Of a stretch of DNA of 64,000 bases, positions 6,563-13,861 are shown piece after piece. This DNA comes from Streptomyces capillispiralis (lineage in GTDB: Bacteria; Actinomycetota; Actinomycetes; Streptomycetales; Streptomycetaceae): assembly GCF_007829875.1 (NCBI RefSeq), contig NZ_VIWV01000001.1, positions 4,124,501 through 4,188,500 on the forward strand, read 5' to 3'. Position 1 is the first letter of the stretch. The number at the start of each line of letters is the position of its first letter. The position numbers and the translations under genes are program-made. The notes beneath the pieces were generated by a model. That model was not told the DNA's origin and did not search any database. It saw nothing but the letters and a program-made list of their open reading frames with translations.

Positions 6563-7621
6563 ATGCGCAAAGGTGCGATCAGTCGAGACGGTGTTCTCAA
6601 GGCCATAGCTGAGTACAAGGATTGGGGCCGTGACCGGTTCCTGGCCGAGTACGGGTACAAGCCGGCGACGGGGTACCTCCTGATACACGAGGACCGGACG
6701 TACGACTCGAAGGCCATTGCCGGGGTGGCCCACAAGTTCGATCAAGGGCGAGCCCTGAGGCCGGATGAGTTGAGCGGGGGACGGTCGCACGCCGCCAGGT
6801 GGCTCGCCCGACTCGGCTTTGTAATCCGTTCGTCCCGAGATCCCGACTGGACGCGCGACGAGATCATCCTTGCCTGCGACCTGGCAAGGACCAACGACTG
6901 GAAGCGACTGGAGTACAACGACCCACGCGTGATCGAGCTGTCTGCACTGTTGCAGACCATGCCGATCCATCCTGAAGAAGTACGTACCGAGCTGTTCCGG
7001 AATCCCAACGGCGTGGCTCGCAAGACCGTCGACATCACGTGCCGACACCCGGATTACCCCGGGAAGCCCACGAACGGCAACGCGCTCGATGTCGAAGTCC
7101 TGAACGACTTTCTTGCCCGGCCGGCCGAGATGGCGACGGTAGCCCAGCACATCCGGGACGGCCTCACCGCAGGTGCATTCCACGCCGTACCGCCGGAGGC
7201 CGAGGAGGAAGACGACTACAGCGCACCCGAGGGCAGGTTGCTGATACGCCGTCACAAAAGCCGGGAGCGGGACAAGGGACTGCGCAAGAGGAAGATCGAT
7301 GCCGTACTGCGCCAGGGCCGCCGCCTCGTCTGTGAGGCCTGCGGCTTCGACTTCGAGGCGACCTACGGCCCGCGGGGCGCCGGATACATCGAGTGTCATC
7401 ACGTCGTGCCCTTGCACGAGGCCGGCGAGGGGCGGACCAGGCTCAGTGATCTCGCGCTGATCTGTGCCAACTGTCACCGGATGATTCACCGCCGCGCGCC
7501 GTGGCCCACGCCTGACGAACTCCGGAACCTCATCCAGGAGACAACACATCGGGGCGGGGCACAGCTCCCCTCGCAACAGGAGCCCGAGTCGATCACGACG
7601 GGAGCCGTCGTAGCTCCGTAG
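6563..7621 (+). CDS. McrA-like type IV HNH restriction endonuclease
   Basis: A 352-aa protein. Residues 1-85 resemble the head domain of ScoMcrA (AEYKDWGRDRFLAEYGYKP, then YDSKAIAGVAHKF). Residues about 95-200 (TRDEIILACDLA, ELSALLQTMP, then FRNPNGVARK at 145-154) resemble the sulfur-binding domain that reads phosphorothioated DNA in McrA-type enzymes. Residues 255-312 form an HNH nuclease: CEAC (257-260), ECHHVVPLHE (277-286) and CANCHRMIH (301-309), giving zinc-finger cysteines, the catalytic histidine pair and the final His. No SRA domain for methylcytosine is apparent, unlike full-length ScoMcrA. Its G+C content looks lower than its neighbours, which suggests recent transfer. As an AICE cargo gene it would restrict modified incoming DNA. 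The modification recognised is inferred, not shown. Confidence 0.75.
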   Translation: MRKGAISRDGVLKAIAEYKDWGRDRFLAEYGYKPATGYLLIHEDRTYDSKAIAGVAHKFDQGRALRPDELSGGRSHAARWLARLGFVIRSSRDPDWTRDEIILACDLARTNDWKRLEYNDPRVIELSALLQTMPIHPEEVRTELFRNPNGVARKTVDITCRHPDYPGKPTNGNALDVEVLNDFLARPAEMATVAQHIRDGLTAGAFHAVPPEAEEEDDYSAPEGRLLIRRHKSRERDKGLRKRKIDAVLRQGRRLVCEACGFDFEATYGPRGAGYIECHHVVPLHEAGEGRTRLSDLALICANCHRMIHRRAPWPTPDELRNLIQETTHRGGAQLPSQQEPESITTGAVVAP

Positions 7622-8067
7622 GCGATCAGTCTGTGCCTGAACCGTGTGCGCAGACTTGTCAAGGGAGCCATGGGTCCCTGACATCAGTGCCAGCCTCGGC
7701 AGGGTGACGTCCTTCAACGGTGGGTAGTGGCCTGCCGCCGTGCTTTGGTCCATCGAGGGCCACGGGCCCTTGTCAGTGGCTGCCGGTAGCCTGAAAGGTT
7801 CGCAGCTACCCCTACATCTAGTGGTTGGCTTACCTGACGGGCCCACAAGTTGTGGTCCCCGTACCCCATTTGAGTCACAGGAGGCGCTATCCTTCTCGAC
7901 AGCGCGAAAGACCCCAGTTCAGAAGGACTGACGCGGGGTCGGTGCCTGCTCGAACTGGGGTCGTGATGCGTTTCTAGGCGCCCAACGACCCTACATGGCT
8001 CGACCCTTCACCCAGAAGGGCAGGGGCAACATCGAGCGGCATCCAGCTCGAAGGGTAGGTGATCAAG
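7622..8067. other. 446-bp non-coding region with an inverted repeat
   Basis: No supported gene. An 11-bp exact inverted repeat, GACCCCAGTTC (7910-7920) and its complement (7952-7962), encloses a 31-nt loop. It could be a terminator for the HNH gene or a site for the following small gene. Base composition is less G+C-rich than the chromosome on the right. Confidence 0.4.
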
Positions 8068-8241
8068 ATGGCTAAGAAGCTCACGCCGGGTACGCCGGCG
8101 CCGGAGTCGGGGCAGTACAAGGTCCCCGGTTCCAAGACCGAGGTCACGGCCGTGAAGGGCAAGCCCCTTCCGCCGACGCCCAAGGCTGGTCAGGGTTACA
8201 AGCTCGTTGACCCGACCAAGCACAAGCCGAAGGGCAAGTGA
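8068..8241 (+). CDS. YjzC-like small basic protein
   Basis: A 57-aa protein starting MAKKLTPGTPAPESGQYKVP. The ATG at 8068 is preferred over an in-frame GTG at 8059 because AGGTGA stands at proper distance. The pattern TPGTPAPESGQY, a VTAVKGKPLPPTPKAGQ core and a LVDPTKHK end resembles short YjzC-like proteins of bacteria, whose function is unknown. There is no membrane segment, and the protein is Lys- and Pro-rich. It is the last gene before the attachment site and is followed by its own strong hairpin terminator at 8247-8274, so it is a free-standing cargo gene. Confidence 0.6.
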   Translation: MAKKLTPGTPAPESGQYKVPGSKTEVTAVKGKPLPPTPKAGQGYKLVDPTKHKPKGK

Positions 8242-8246
8242 TTGGC

Positions 8247-8274
8247 GGGGGCAGGCTCCTCGGGGTCTGCCCCC
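8247..8274 (+). terminator. Rho-independent-type hairpin after the YjzC-like gene
   Basis: Perfect 8-bp stem GGGGGCAG/CTGCCCCC with a 12-nt loop, five bases after the stop codon. As in most actinomycete terminators, the U-tract is weak (TTGCCT). Confidence 0.75.
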
Positions 8275-8395
8275 TTGCCTCGCGTTGCAGTACAGCAGTG
8301 AAGTACAGCAACTCCAGCAACCGACCACAGCCGTCGGTACTTCTCACCCCCCGCGCGGCGGCCTGTATGACCCCTGATGACTGATCTATGTAGAG

Positions 8396-8437
8396 CTACG
8401 GATCAGAAGGTTGCAGGTTCGAATCCTGCCGAGTGCA
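8396..8437 (+). other. AICE attachment site: 3' half of tRNA-Arg(ACG)
   Basis: The sequence from CTACGGA (anticodon loop with anticodon ACG) through the T-arm GCAGG-TTCGAAT-CCTGC to the acceptor strand CGAGTGC plus discriminator A is a tRNA 3' half. The upstream bases (GTAGAG) cannot pair to complete the anticodon stem, and no D-arm exists. Integrative elements using tyrosine integrases leave just such a duplicated tRNA 3' end at the junction away from the intact gene. The intact tRNA-Arg, integrase and the other junction are therefore expected to the left of the window. Confidence 0.8.
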
Positions 8438-8445
8438 CACAGAGC

Positions 8446-8473
8446 GAAGGCCCCGGATCACTCCGGGGCCTTC
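8446..8473 (+). terminator. hairpin terminator, probably the original tRNA-Arg terminator
   Basis: Perfect 12-bp stem GAAGGCCCCGGA/TCCGGGGCCTTC with a TCAC loop, eight bases after the truncated tRNA. The same design (GAAGGCCCCGG...) follows the tRNA-Gly genes in this window. It marks the chromosomal side of the junction. Confidence 0.8.
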
Positions 8474-8548
8474 GGCGTTTCCGGGGCGTGCGGCAGTGGA
8501 TCGGGCCGGAGCAGCTTCCGGTCGAGGGCGCCGCTACGCCGACCGGTG

Positions 8549-9274
8549 TCAGGCGGGTCTTGTCGACGAGGGCGCTTGGGTGTCGGTGGCGGTGAGCCAG
8601 GTGTGCCAGACGTGGCGGGTGTTGGGTGTTGCGGGGCGGTCGAGCAGCCAGAGCACGTAGCGGGCGTGCAGTTGTGCCCACGGGTCGTCCGATTGGCGGG
8701 CCCGGTCGAGTCGGCCGCGCAGGTCGGCTCCGTCCACGGCGCGAGCCAAGCGCACGTACTCGCGGTCCTTCCACCGGTAGGCGCGCCGGACGACCAGGTC
8801 GACGAGGCCGACGAGAACGGCGGTGACCGCTGCGTCGTGGCCGCCGGCCGAGAGTTCCCGTATGAGCTTCTGTTTCGTCCCCCAGGCCTTGGCGTGTTCC
8901 GTCCAGTCCTGTGGACAGCGGGCTTCCCATTCGAGGAAGAGCAGTGCGAAGGGCAGGCCCGGCCAGGTGGCGATGCCCCCGGTCACCGGTGTGTTCCACA
9001 GCGCTTCCGGCAGACAGCGACTCGCGGCGTCGTCGTAGGCCCGCTGGGCGGCTGCGAGCGCCGGGTCCCGGTGCCGGGGCCCGTGCCCCGGTCCCGCGGT
9101 CCGGCGCCAGGCCTCGTGGTACCGGGCGCGTGCCGCGCGGACCTCGGCGCGGGCGTCGGCCAGGTGGGCCAGCGCGGCGGCGCGGTCGACGGGGTCCGGT
9201 GCGATCAGGCCGTGGGCCCAGCCCAGACGCTCGGTCCAATCGCCGTCGGGGCGGGGGCCCACTTTTGTCGTCAT
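8549..9274 (-). CDS. hypothetical protein, chromosomal side of the junction
   Basis: A 241-aa soluble protein. ATG 9272-9274 (MTTKVGPRPDGDW) is taken as the start because sequence above it is low-complexity; ATG 9286 is also possible. The protein is rich in Ala, Arg and Trp, with helical repeats (ALAHLADARAEVRAARARYH) and a conserved-looking core LLFLEWEARCPQDWTEHAK. No known domain, signal peptide or membrane segment is seen. It is divergent from the DUF2797 gene across 190 bp and is the first chromosomal gene after the AICE junction. I do not recognise a function. Confidence 0.6.
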   Translation of the reverse strand: MTTKVGPRPDGDWTERLGWAHGLIAPDPVDRAAALAHLADARAEVRAARARYHEAWRRTAGPGHGPRHRDPALAAAQRAYDDAASRCLPEALWNTPVTGGIATWPGLPFALLFLEWEARCPQDWTEHAKAWGTKQKLIRELSAGGHDAAVTAVLVGLVDLVVRRAYRWKDREYVRLARAVDGADLRGRLDRARQSDDPWAQLHARYVLWLLDRPATPNTRHVWHTWLTATDTQAPSSTRPA

Positions 9275-9465
9275 GCGCCCGATCATTCCTGTGCAGTCGG
9301 CAGAGAGGGTGGTGATGCGGGTGTAGTAGGGCTCGTAGGTGTCGCGGGTGCGGGCCGGGGGCGGCGGGTTGCCGTGTCCGCTCCCGCGGTCGTGGGGGGG
9401 AGTGGGGGTTCCGTGAACTGCGGGCCCGCCGGTGATGTCAGTGGGCGCCTCTACTCTCGGCAGGG

Positions 9466-10344
9466 ATGGGACAGGCATGGAGGTGCGCGGGGCTGCGGTG
9501 GTCGGCGGACGGGCCCGTGCTGGTGTGGGAAGGCGGCCGGCGCTCCGCGTTGGCCTGGGGGAAGCGGGTGGCCTTCGGGGTCGGGGAAGGGGGAGTGCGC
9601 GGATGTGTGGGGGCGCGGGGGCACGCGTGTCCGCTCGGTGCGCGGGTCCCGGCGCGGAGTACGGGGGCGCGCTGCGAGGAGTGCGCGCGGCTGGACCGGG
9701 CCCACTCGGTGGCCGCCGACACCGTCGCGGACGATCCGCGGCCCTACCGCGTATACCTGGCGTGGTTCGGTCCCGGGATGGCCAAGGTCGGGATCACGGC
9801 GGTGGAGCGCGGGTCGGCGCGGCTGCTGGAGCAGGGCGCGGTCTGTTTCAGCTGGCTGGGGACCGGGCCGCTGATGGCGGCGCGGCGCACCGAGGAGTTG
9901 CTGCGCGCCGCGCTCCGCGTGCCCGACCGCATCGCCTACGCCGACAAGCGGGCGGCGAGGGCGTCCCTCCCCGCGACGGCTGAGGAGCGGGCGGCCGAGA
10001 CGGCCGAGCTGCACGCGCGGGCGGTCGCGCTGAGCGGGTGGCCGGAGTCGCTCGGCCGCGAGCCCTTCCGGCCCGTCGACCACGTCGGGGTGTTCGGGCT
10101 GACGGGTGTGCGGGCCGCCGTGGGGGAGGTCGCCGAGCTGGTCGCCGCGGGGGTGGTGAGCGGTGAGCTGGTGGCCGCCGCCGGTCCCGATCTGCATCTG
10201 CTGACGGAGAGGGGGGTCGTGGTGCTGGACACCCGGCTGCTGCCGGGGTGGGGGCTGGTCCCGGCCGGCGGGCGGCAGCTCACGGTGCCGGTCCGGGCAC
10301 TCCGGGAGCGGGCGGGGGCGCGGGCGCAGGACGGGTTGTTCTGA
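9466..10344 (+). CDS. DUF2797 domain protein
   Basis: A 292-aa protein. The N-terminal third carries a Cys cluster (C41, C55, then a CEEC pair near 70-73) that may bind zinc. The middle has the DUF2797 signature YRVYLAWFGPGMAKVGIT, similar to the GIY-like motif of small nucleases, followed by a region rich in Glu and Arg (RTEELLRAAL, then DRIAYADKRAAR). DUF2797 proteins are conserved in Actinobacteria and have no established role; the GIY-YIG resemblance hints at nucleic-acid or tRNA-related activity, but catalysis is unproven. Start ATG 9466 lies in GCAGGGATGGG with weak ribosome site. It is transcribed divergently from the hypothetical gene on the left. Confidence 0.75.
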   Translation: MGQAWRCAGLRWSADGPVLVWEGGRRSALAWGKRVAFGVGEGGVRGCVGARGHACPLGARVPARSTGARCEECARLDRAHSVAADTVADDPRPYRVYLAWFGPGMAKVGITAVERGSARLLEQGAVCFSWLGTGPLMAARRTEELLRAALRVPDRIAYADKRAARASLPATAEERAAETAELHARAVALSGWPESLGREPFRPVDHVGVFGLTGVRAAVGEVAELVAAGVVSGELVAAAGPDLHLLTERGVVVLDTRLLPGWGLVPAGGRQLTVPVRALRERAGARAQDGLF

Positions 10345-10467
10345 GGGGCGGGCTGTGGGGAGGGGAAGCGGTGCTCCGCGAGGGCTGCTTGCGGTGGGAC
10401 CGAGGGGCATGATTCCGGTCGCTACGGGGGGTGGACCGGGCACGCCGTCACGGGTGATCGTGTCGGG

Positions 10468-11412
10468 ATGAGCGCTCACCCGGACACCCGTACCGAAGCC
10501 GCCGACGTGCGGCGCTTCTGGGAGGGCCTCGGGCTGCCCGGGCTCGTCGACGTGCACACCCATTTCATGCCGGAGCGGGTGCTGCGCAAGGTGTGGGCCT
10601 ACTTCGACGCACTCGGGCCGCTGACCGGCGGCGTCGAGTGGCCGATCACGTACCGGTCGGAGGAGGACGAACGGGCCGCGCTGCTGCGGGCGTTCGGCGT
10701 GCGGGCCTTCACCGCCATGCTCTACCCGCACAAGCCGGGCATGGCCCGCTGGCTGAACGGCTGGGCGGCCGACTTCGCCCGCCGCACCCCCGACTGCCTG
10801 CACACCGCGACGCTGTTCCCCGAGCCGGGCGCCGTGGACCACGTCCGGGAGGCCGTGGAAGCGGGCGCCCGGGTGTTCAAGGCGCATGTGCAGGTCGGCG
10901 CGTACGACCCGGCCGACGAGGCGCTCGACGCCGTCTGGGGCCTGCTCGCCGAGGCGGGCGTGCCGGTGGTGATCCACTGCGGGTCGGGTCCCGCCCCCGG
11001 CAAGCACACCGGCCCCGAGCCGGTCGCCCGGGTGCTGGCGCGGCACCCCCGGCTGCGGCTGGTGGTGGCGCACCTCGGGATGCCCGAGTACGAGGACTTC
11101 CTGGACCTCGCCGAGCGGTACGGGGAGGTCCGGCTCGACACCACCATGGCGTTCACCGACTTCAGCGAGCGCCTGGCGCCGTTCCCCCGCCGGGCCCTGC
11201 CCCGGCTGGCCGCCCTCGGCGACCGGATCCTGCTCGGCTCGGACTTCCCCAACATCCCCTATCCGTACCTCCACCAGCTGAACGCGCTGGAGCGGCTGGG
11301 GCTCGGGGCGGAGTGGCTGAGGGGCGTGTGCCACGACAACGCGGTGCGGCTCTTCGGACTGCCCGGCCCCGCGCCGCGAGGTACTGACCTGCCACCCACC
11401 GAGCGGCACTGA
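10468..11412 (+). CDS. amidohydrolase-2 family metal-dependent hydrolase
   Basis: A 314-aa TIM-barrel hydrolase of the ACMSD-like amidohydrolase-2 group. VDVHTHFMPE near residues 29-38 supplies the first HxH metal pair, VVIHCGSG near 168-175 the next His, VVAHLGMPEYEDF near 196-208 the following His, and LLGSDFPNIPYP near 254-265 the catalytic Asp. All metal ligands look present, so it should be active. Such enzymes decarboxylate or hydrolyse aromatic or lactone substrates; the natural substrate cannot be read from sequence. It is a cytosolic protein without signal peptide and is separated by about 120 bp from the response regulator downstream, so it is probably an independent unit. Confidence 0.8.
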   Translation: MSAHPDTRTEAADVRRFWEGLGLPGLVDVHTHFMPERVLRKVWAYFDALGPLTGGVEWPITYRSEEDERAALLRAFGVRAFTAMLYPHKPGMARWLNGWAADFARRTPDCLHTATLFPEPGAVDHVREAVEAGARVFKAHVQVGAYDPADEALDAVWGLLAEAGVPVVIHCGSGPAPGKHTGPEPVARVLARHPRLRLVVAHLGMPEYEDFLDLAERYGEVRLDTTMAFTDFSERLAPFPRRALPRLAALGDRILLGSDFPNIPYPYLHQLNALERLGLGAEWLRGVCHDNAVRLFGLPGPAPRGTDLPPTERH

Positions 11413-11532
11413 CCGGCGGCTGTGACGGGCGGCACTGAGCGCGGGGCCGCCTGGTCGGTCCCTGTGCGTTTCTCAGCGAAAACACAGGTTGCCGAAAGGG
11501 TGCTCTCAGAGGCCCCGGACATCGTGTGCGGT

Positions 11533-12273
11533 ATGACCACGATCTCGCCCCAGGGGCGCACCGAACTGCTCAGGCCGGACGGGAGCCCCGTCCGCGTGCT
11601 GGTGGTGGACGACGAGCAGTCGATCACCGAGCTGATGTCCATGGCCCTGCGGTACGAGGGCTGGCAGATCCGCAGCGCGGGGGACGGCCAGGGCGCCCTG
11701 CGGGCCGCGCGCGAGTTCCGGCCGGACGCCGTCGTCCTGGACATGATGCTGCCCGACATGGACGGACTGTCCGTCCTCGGGCGGCTGCGCCGCGAGCTGC
11801 CCGACGTGCCCGTGCTGTTCCTGACCGCCAAGGACGCCGTCGAGGACCGCATCGCCGGGCTCACCGCCGGCGGGGACGACTACGTCACCAAGCCGTTCAG
11901 CCTGGAGGAGGTCGTCGCACGGCTGCGCGGCCTGATCCGGCGCTCCGGTGCGGCCGACCGCCGGTCGGAGTCGGTGCTGGTGGTCGGCGACCTCACGCTC
12001 GACGAGGACAGCCACGAGGTCACCCGGGGCGGGGACGGCATCCACCTCACCGCCACCGAGTTCGAGCTGCTGCGCTTCCTCATGCGCAACCCGCGGCGCG
12101 TGCTCAGCAAGGCCCAGATCCTCGACCGGGTGTGGTCCTACGACTTCGGCGGGCAGGCGAACGTCGTCGAGCTGTACATCTCGTACCTGCGCCGGAAGAT
12201 CGACGCCGGGCGGGAGCCGATGATCCACACCCGGCGCGGCGCCGGTTACCTGATCAAGCCCGCGGTCGCGTGA
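11533..12273 (+). CDS. OmpR/PhoB-family response regulator
   Basis: A 246-aa regulator. The receiver domain spans residues 21-133, with acidic pair DD26-27, phospho-acceptor Asp70 (VVLDMMLPDMDG) and Lys120 (DDYVTKPFS). The C-terminal winged helix spans about 150-243, with the FELLRFLMRNPRRVLSK recognition region and YISYLRRKID wing. Start ATG 11533 is chosen because it begins the conserved MTTISPQG end; earlier in-frame starts add unrelated sequence. The stop overlaps the start of the sensor kinase (GTGA), so they are coupled. Two glycosyltransferase genes follow in the same operon, suggesting control of surface glycosylation or envelope stress. Confidence 0.9.
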   Translation: MTTISPQGRTELLRPDGSPVRVLVVDDEQSITELMSMALRYEGWQIRSAGDGQGALRAAREFRPDAVVLDMMLPDMDGLSVLGRLRRELPDVPVLFLTAKDAVEDRIAGLTAGGDDYVTKPFSLEEVVARLRGLIRRSGAADRRSESVLVVGDLTLDEDSHEVTRGGDGIHLTATEFELLRFLMRNPRRVLSKAQILDRVWSYDFGGQANVVELYISYLRRKIDAGREPMIHTRRGAGYLIKPAVA

Positions 12274-13847
12274 GCGGGCGGCGACGACCGCGTCCGGCGC
12301 GGCGTGTGGGCAAGCCGCGCACGCTGAGGACGCGGCTCGTCGTCGCGTCCGTGGCGCTGATCGCGGTGGTGTGCGCGGTGATCGGCACCGTGACCACGCT
12401 GGCGCTCCGGTCGCACCTGTACGAACAGCTCGACGGGCAGCTGCACGAGGTGGCCCTGCGCGCGGCGGGCGGGCCCGTGAACGGCGAGCCCCCGCCCGAC
12501 CTGCTGGGCAAGGGCCAGGAGGAACCCCTCGAATTCGTCACCAGGGGTCCGCAGGGCTTCGGCGTCATCGGCGCGACCGTCGAGGACGGCCGGGCGGCCG
12601 AGGGGATCGTCAGCAAGAAGCGGGAGCAGAACGGGATCACGACCCCCGAGGCCGCCGCCCTCTCCGCCGCCCAGCTGGCGGCTCTCGACACCGTCCCGCA
12701 TGACGGCACGCCGCACACCGTGGACGTCCCGGGGCTGGGCCAGTACCGGGTGGCGTACGAGAGCGGCCGCAACGGCGCGTTCTACACCGCGTTGCCGACC
12801 CAGGACACCGACGACACCGTCAGCACCCTCATCCTGGTCGAGGTCAGCGTCACCGGCGCCGGACTGGTCGCCGCCGGCATCGCCGGGTACGTCCTGGTCG
12901 GCGTCGCCACCCGCCCCCTGCGCAGGGTCGCCGCCACCGCCACCCGCGTCTCCGAACTCCCGCTGCACAGCGGCGAGGTGAACCTCGAGGAACGCGTCCC
13001 GGAGTCCGAGTGCGACCCGCACACCGAGGTAGGCCGGGTCGGCGCGGCCCTCAACCGGATGCTCGACCACATCCACGGGGCGCTGCACGCACGCCAGGAG
13101 AGCGAGACCCGGGTACGGCAGTTCGTCGCGGACGCCAGCCACGAACTGCGCACGCCGCTCGCCTCCATCCGCGGCTACGCCGAACTCACCCGGCGCGGCA
13201 GGGAGGGCGTCGGCCCCGACACCCGGCACGCGCTCGGGCGGATCGAGTCCGAGGCGGACCGGATGACACTGCTCGTCGAGGACCTGCTGCTGCTCGCCCG
13301 CCTCGACGCCGGGCGGCCCCTGCGGTTCGAGGAGACCGACCTCGTACCGCTCGTCGTGGACACCATCAGCGACGCCCGTGCCGCCGGCCAGGACCACGTC
13401 TGGCGGCTGGAGCTGCCCGACGAGCCCGCCACGGTGCTCGCCGACGCCGCCCGGCTCCAGCAGGTGCTCGTCAACCTGCTCGGCAACGCCCGCAGCCACA
13501 CCCCGCCGGGCACCACCGTCACGGCCCGGGTGAGCCGCGGCGGGCCCTGGCTGCGCGTGGACGTGGCGGACGACGGGCCCGGCATCCCGCCGGACCTGCT
13601 CCCGCACGTCTTCGAACGGTTCGCGCGCGGCGACTCGGCGCGCACCCGTGCCACCGGTTCGACCGGTCTGGGCCTGGCCATCGTGCAGGCCGTGGCGAGC
13701 GCGCACGGCGGCGCCGTGACCGTCGACAGCGCGCCGGGACGGACCGTGTTCACGCTCCATCTGCCCGCCGCGCCCGACCAGTTGGCGTTCCCGCCGGACT
13801 CACAGCCACGGCACAGCCTCACCACACGGGCACGACAGGACGCCTGA
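12270..13847 (+). CDS. membrane sensor histidine kinase
   Basis: A 525-aa kinase starting at GTG 12270, which overlaps the regulator stop by 4 nt. It has TM1 at about 23-45, an extracytoplasmic sensor loop of about 140 residues (46-186) without recognisable ligand domain, TM2 at about 187-211 and HAMP at about 212-275. The HisKA domain has phospho-acceptor His291 in VADASHELRTPLAS. The catalytic domain has N box QQVLVNLLGNARSH, G1 VADDGPGIP and G2 GSTGLGLAIVQAV. All motifs are intact. It presumably phosphorylates the adjacent response regulator. The loop composition (Glu/Gly/Thr-rich) fits an envelope signal, but its nature is unknown. A 14-bp gap leads into the glycosyltransferase gene, so co-transcription is likely. 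Confidence 0.9.
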   Translation: MSGRRRPRPARRVGKPRTLRTRLVVASVALIAVVCAVIGTVTTLALRSHLYEQLDGQLHEVALRAAGGPVNGEPPPDLLGKGQEEPLEFVTRGPQGFGVIGATVEDGRAAEGIVSKKREQNGITTPEAAALSAAQLAALDTVPHDGTPHTVDVPGLGQYRVAYESGRNGAFYTALPTQDTDDTVSTLILVEVSVTGAGLVAAGIAGYVLVGVATRPLRRVAATATRVSELPLHSGEVNLEERVPESECDPHTEVGRVGAALNRMLDHIHGALHARQESETRVRQFVADASHELRTPLASIRGYAELTRRGREGVGPDTRHALGRIESEADRMTLLVEDLLLLARLDAGRPLRFEETDLVPLVVDTISDARAAGQDHVWRLELPDEPATVLADAARLQQVLVNLLGNARSHTPPGTTVTARVSRGGPWLRVDVADDGPGIPPDLLPHVFERFARGDSARTRATGSTGLGLAIVQAVASAHGGAVTVDSAPGRTVFTLHLPAAPDQLAFPPDSQPRHSLTTRARQDA

Positions 13848-13861
13848 GCAGAGTCGGTTCC

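Noticed and set aside
6104..7846. 580-codon open frame on the minus strand
   Set aside because: It is antisense to the HNH endonuclease, whose motifs and ribosome context are clear, and its own product has no recognisable domain.
1..8440. Idea that the left region is a prophage
   Set aside because: No capsid, portal, terminase or lysis genes; the TraB, DUF2637 and SCO3933-type genes indicate a conjugative element.
8377..8595. Open frame with VAGSNPAECTQ near its start
   Set aside because: This peptide is the translation of a tRNA T-arm; the sequence is the tRNA-Arg half and terminator, not a gene.
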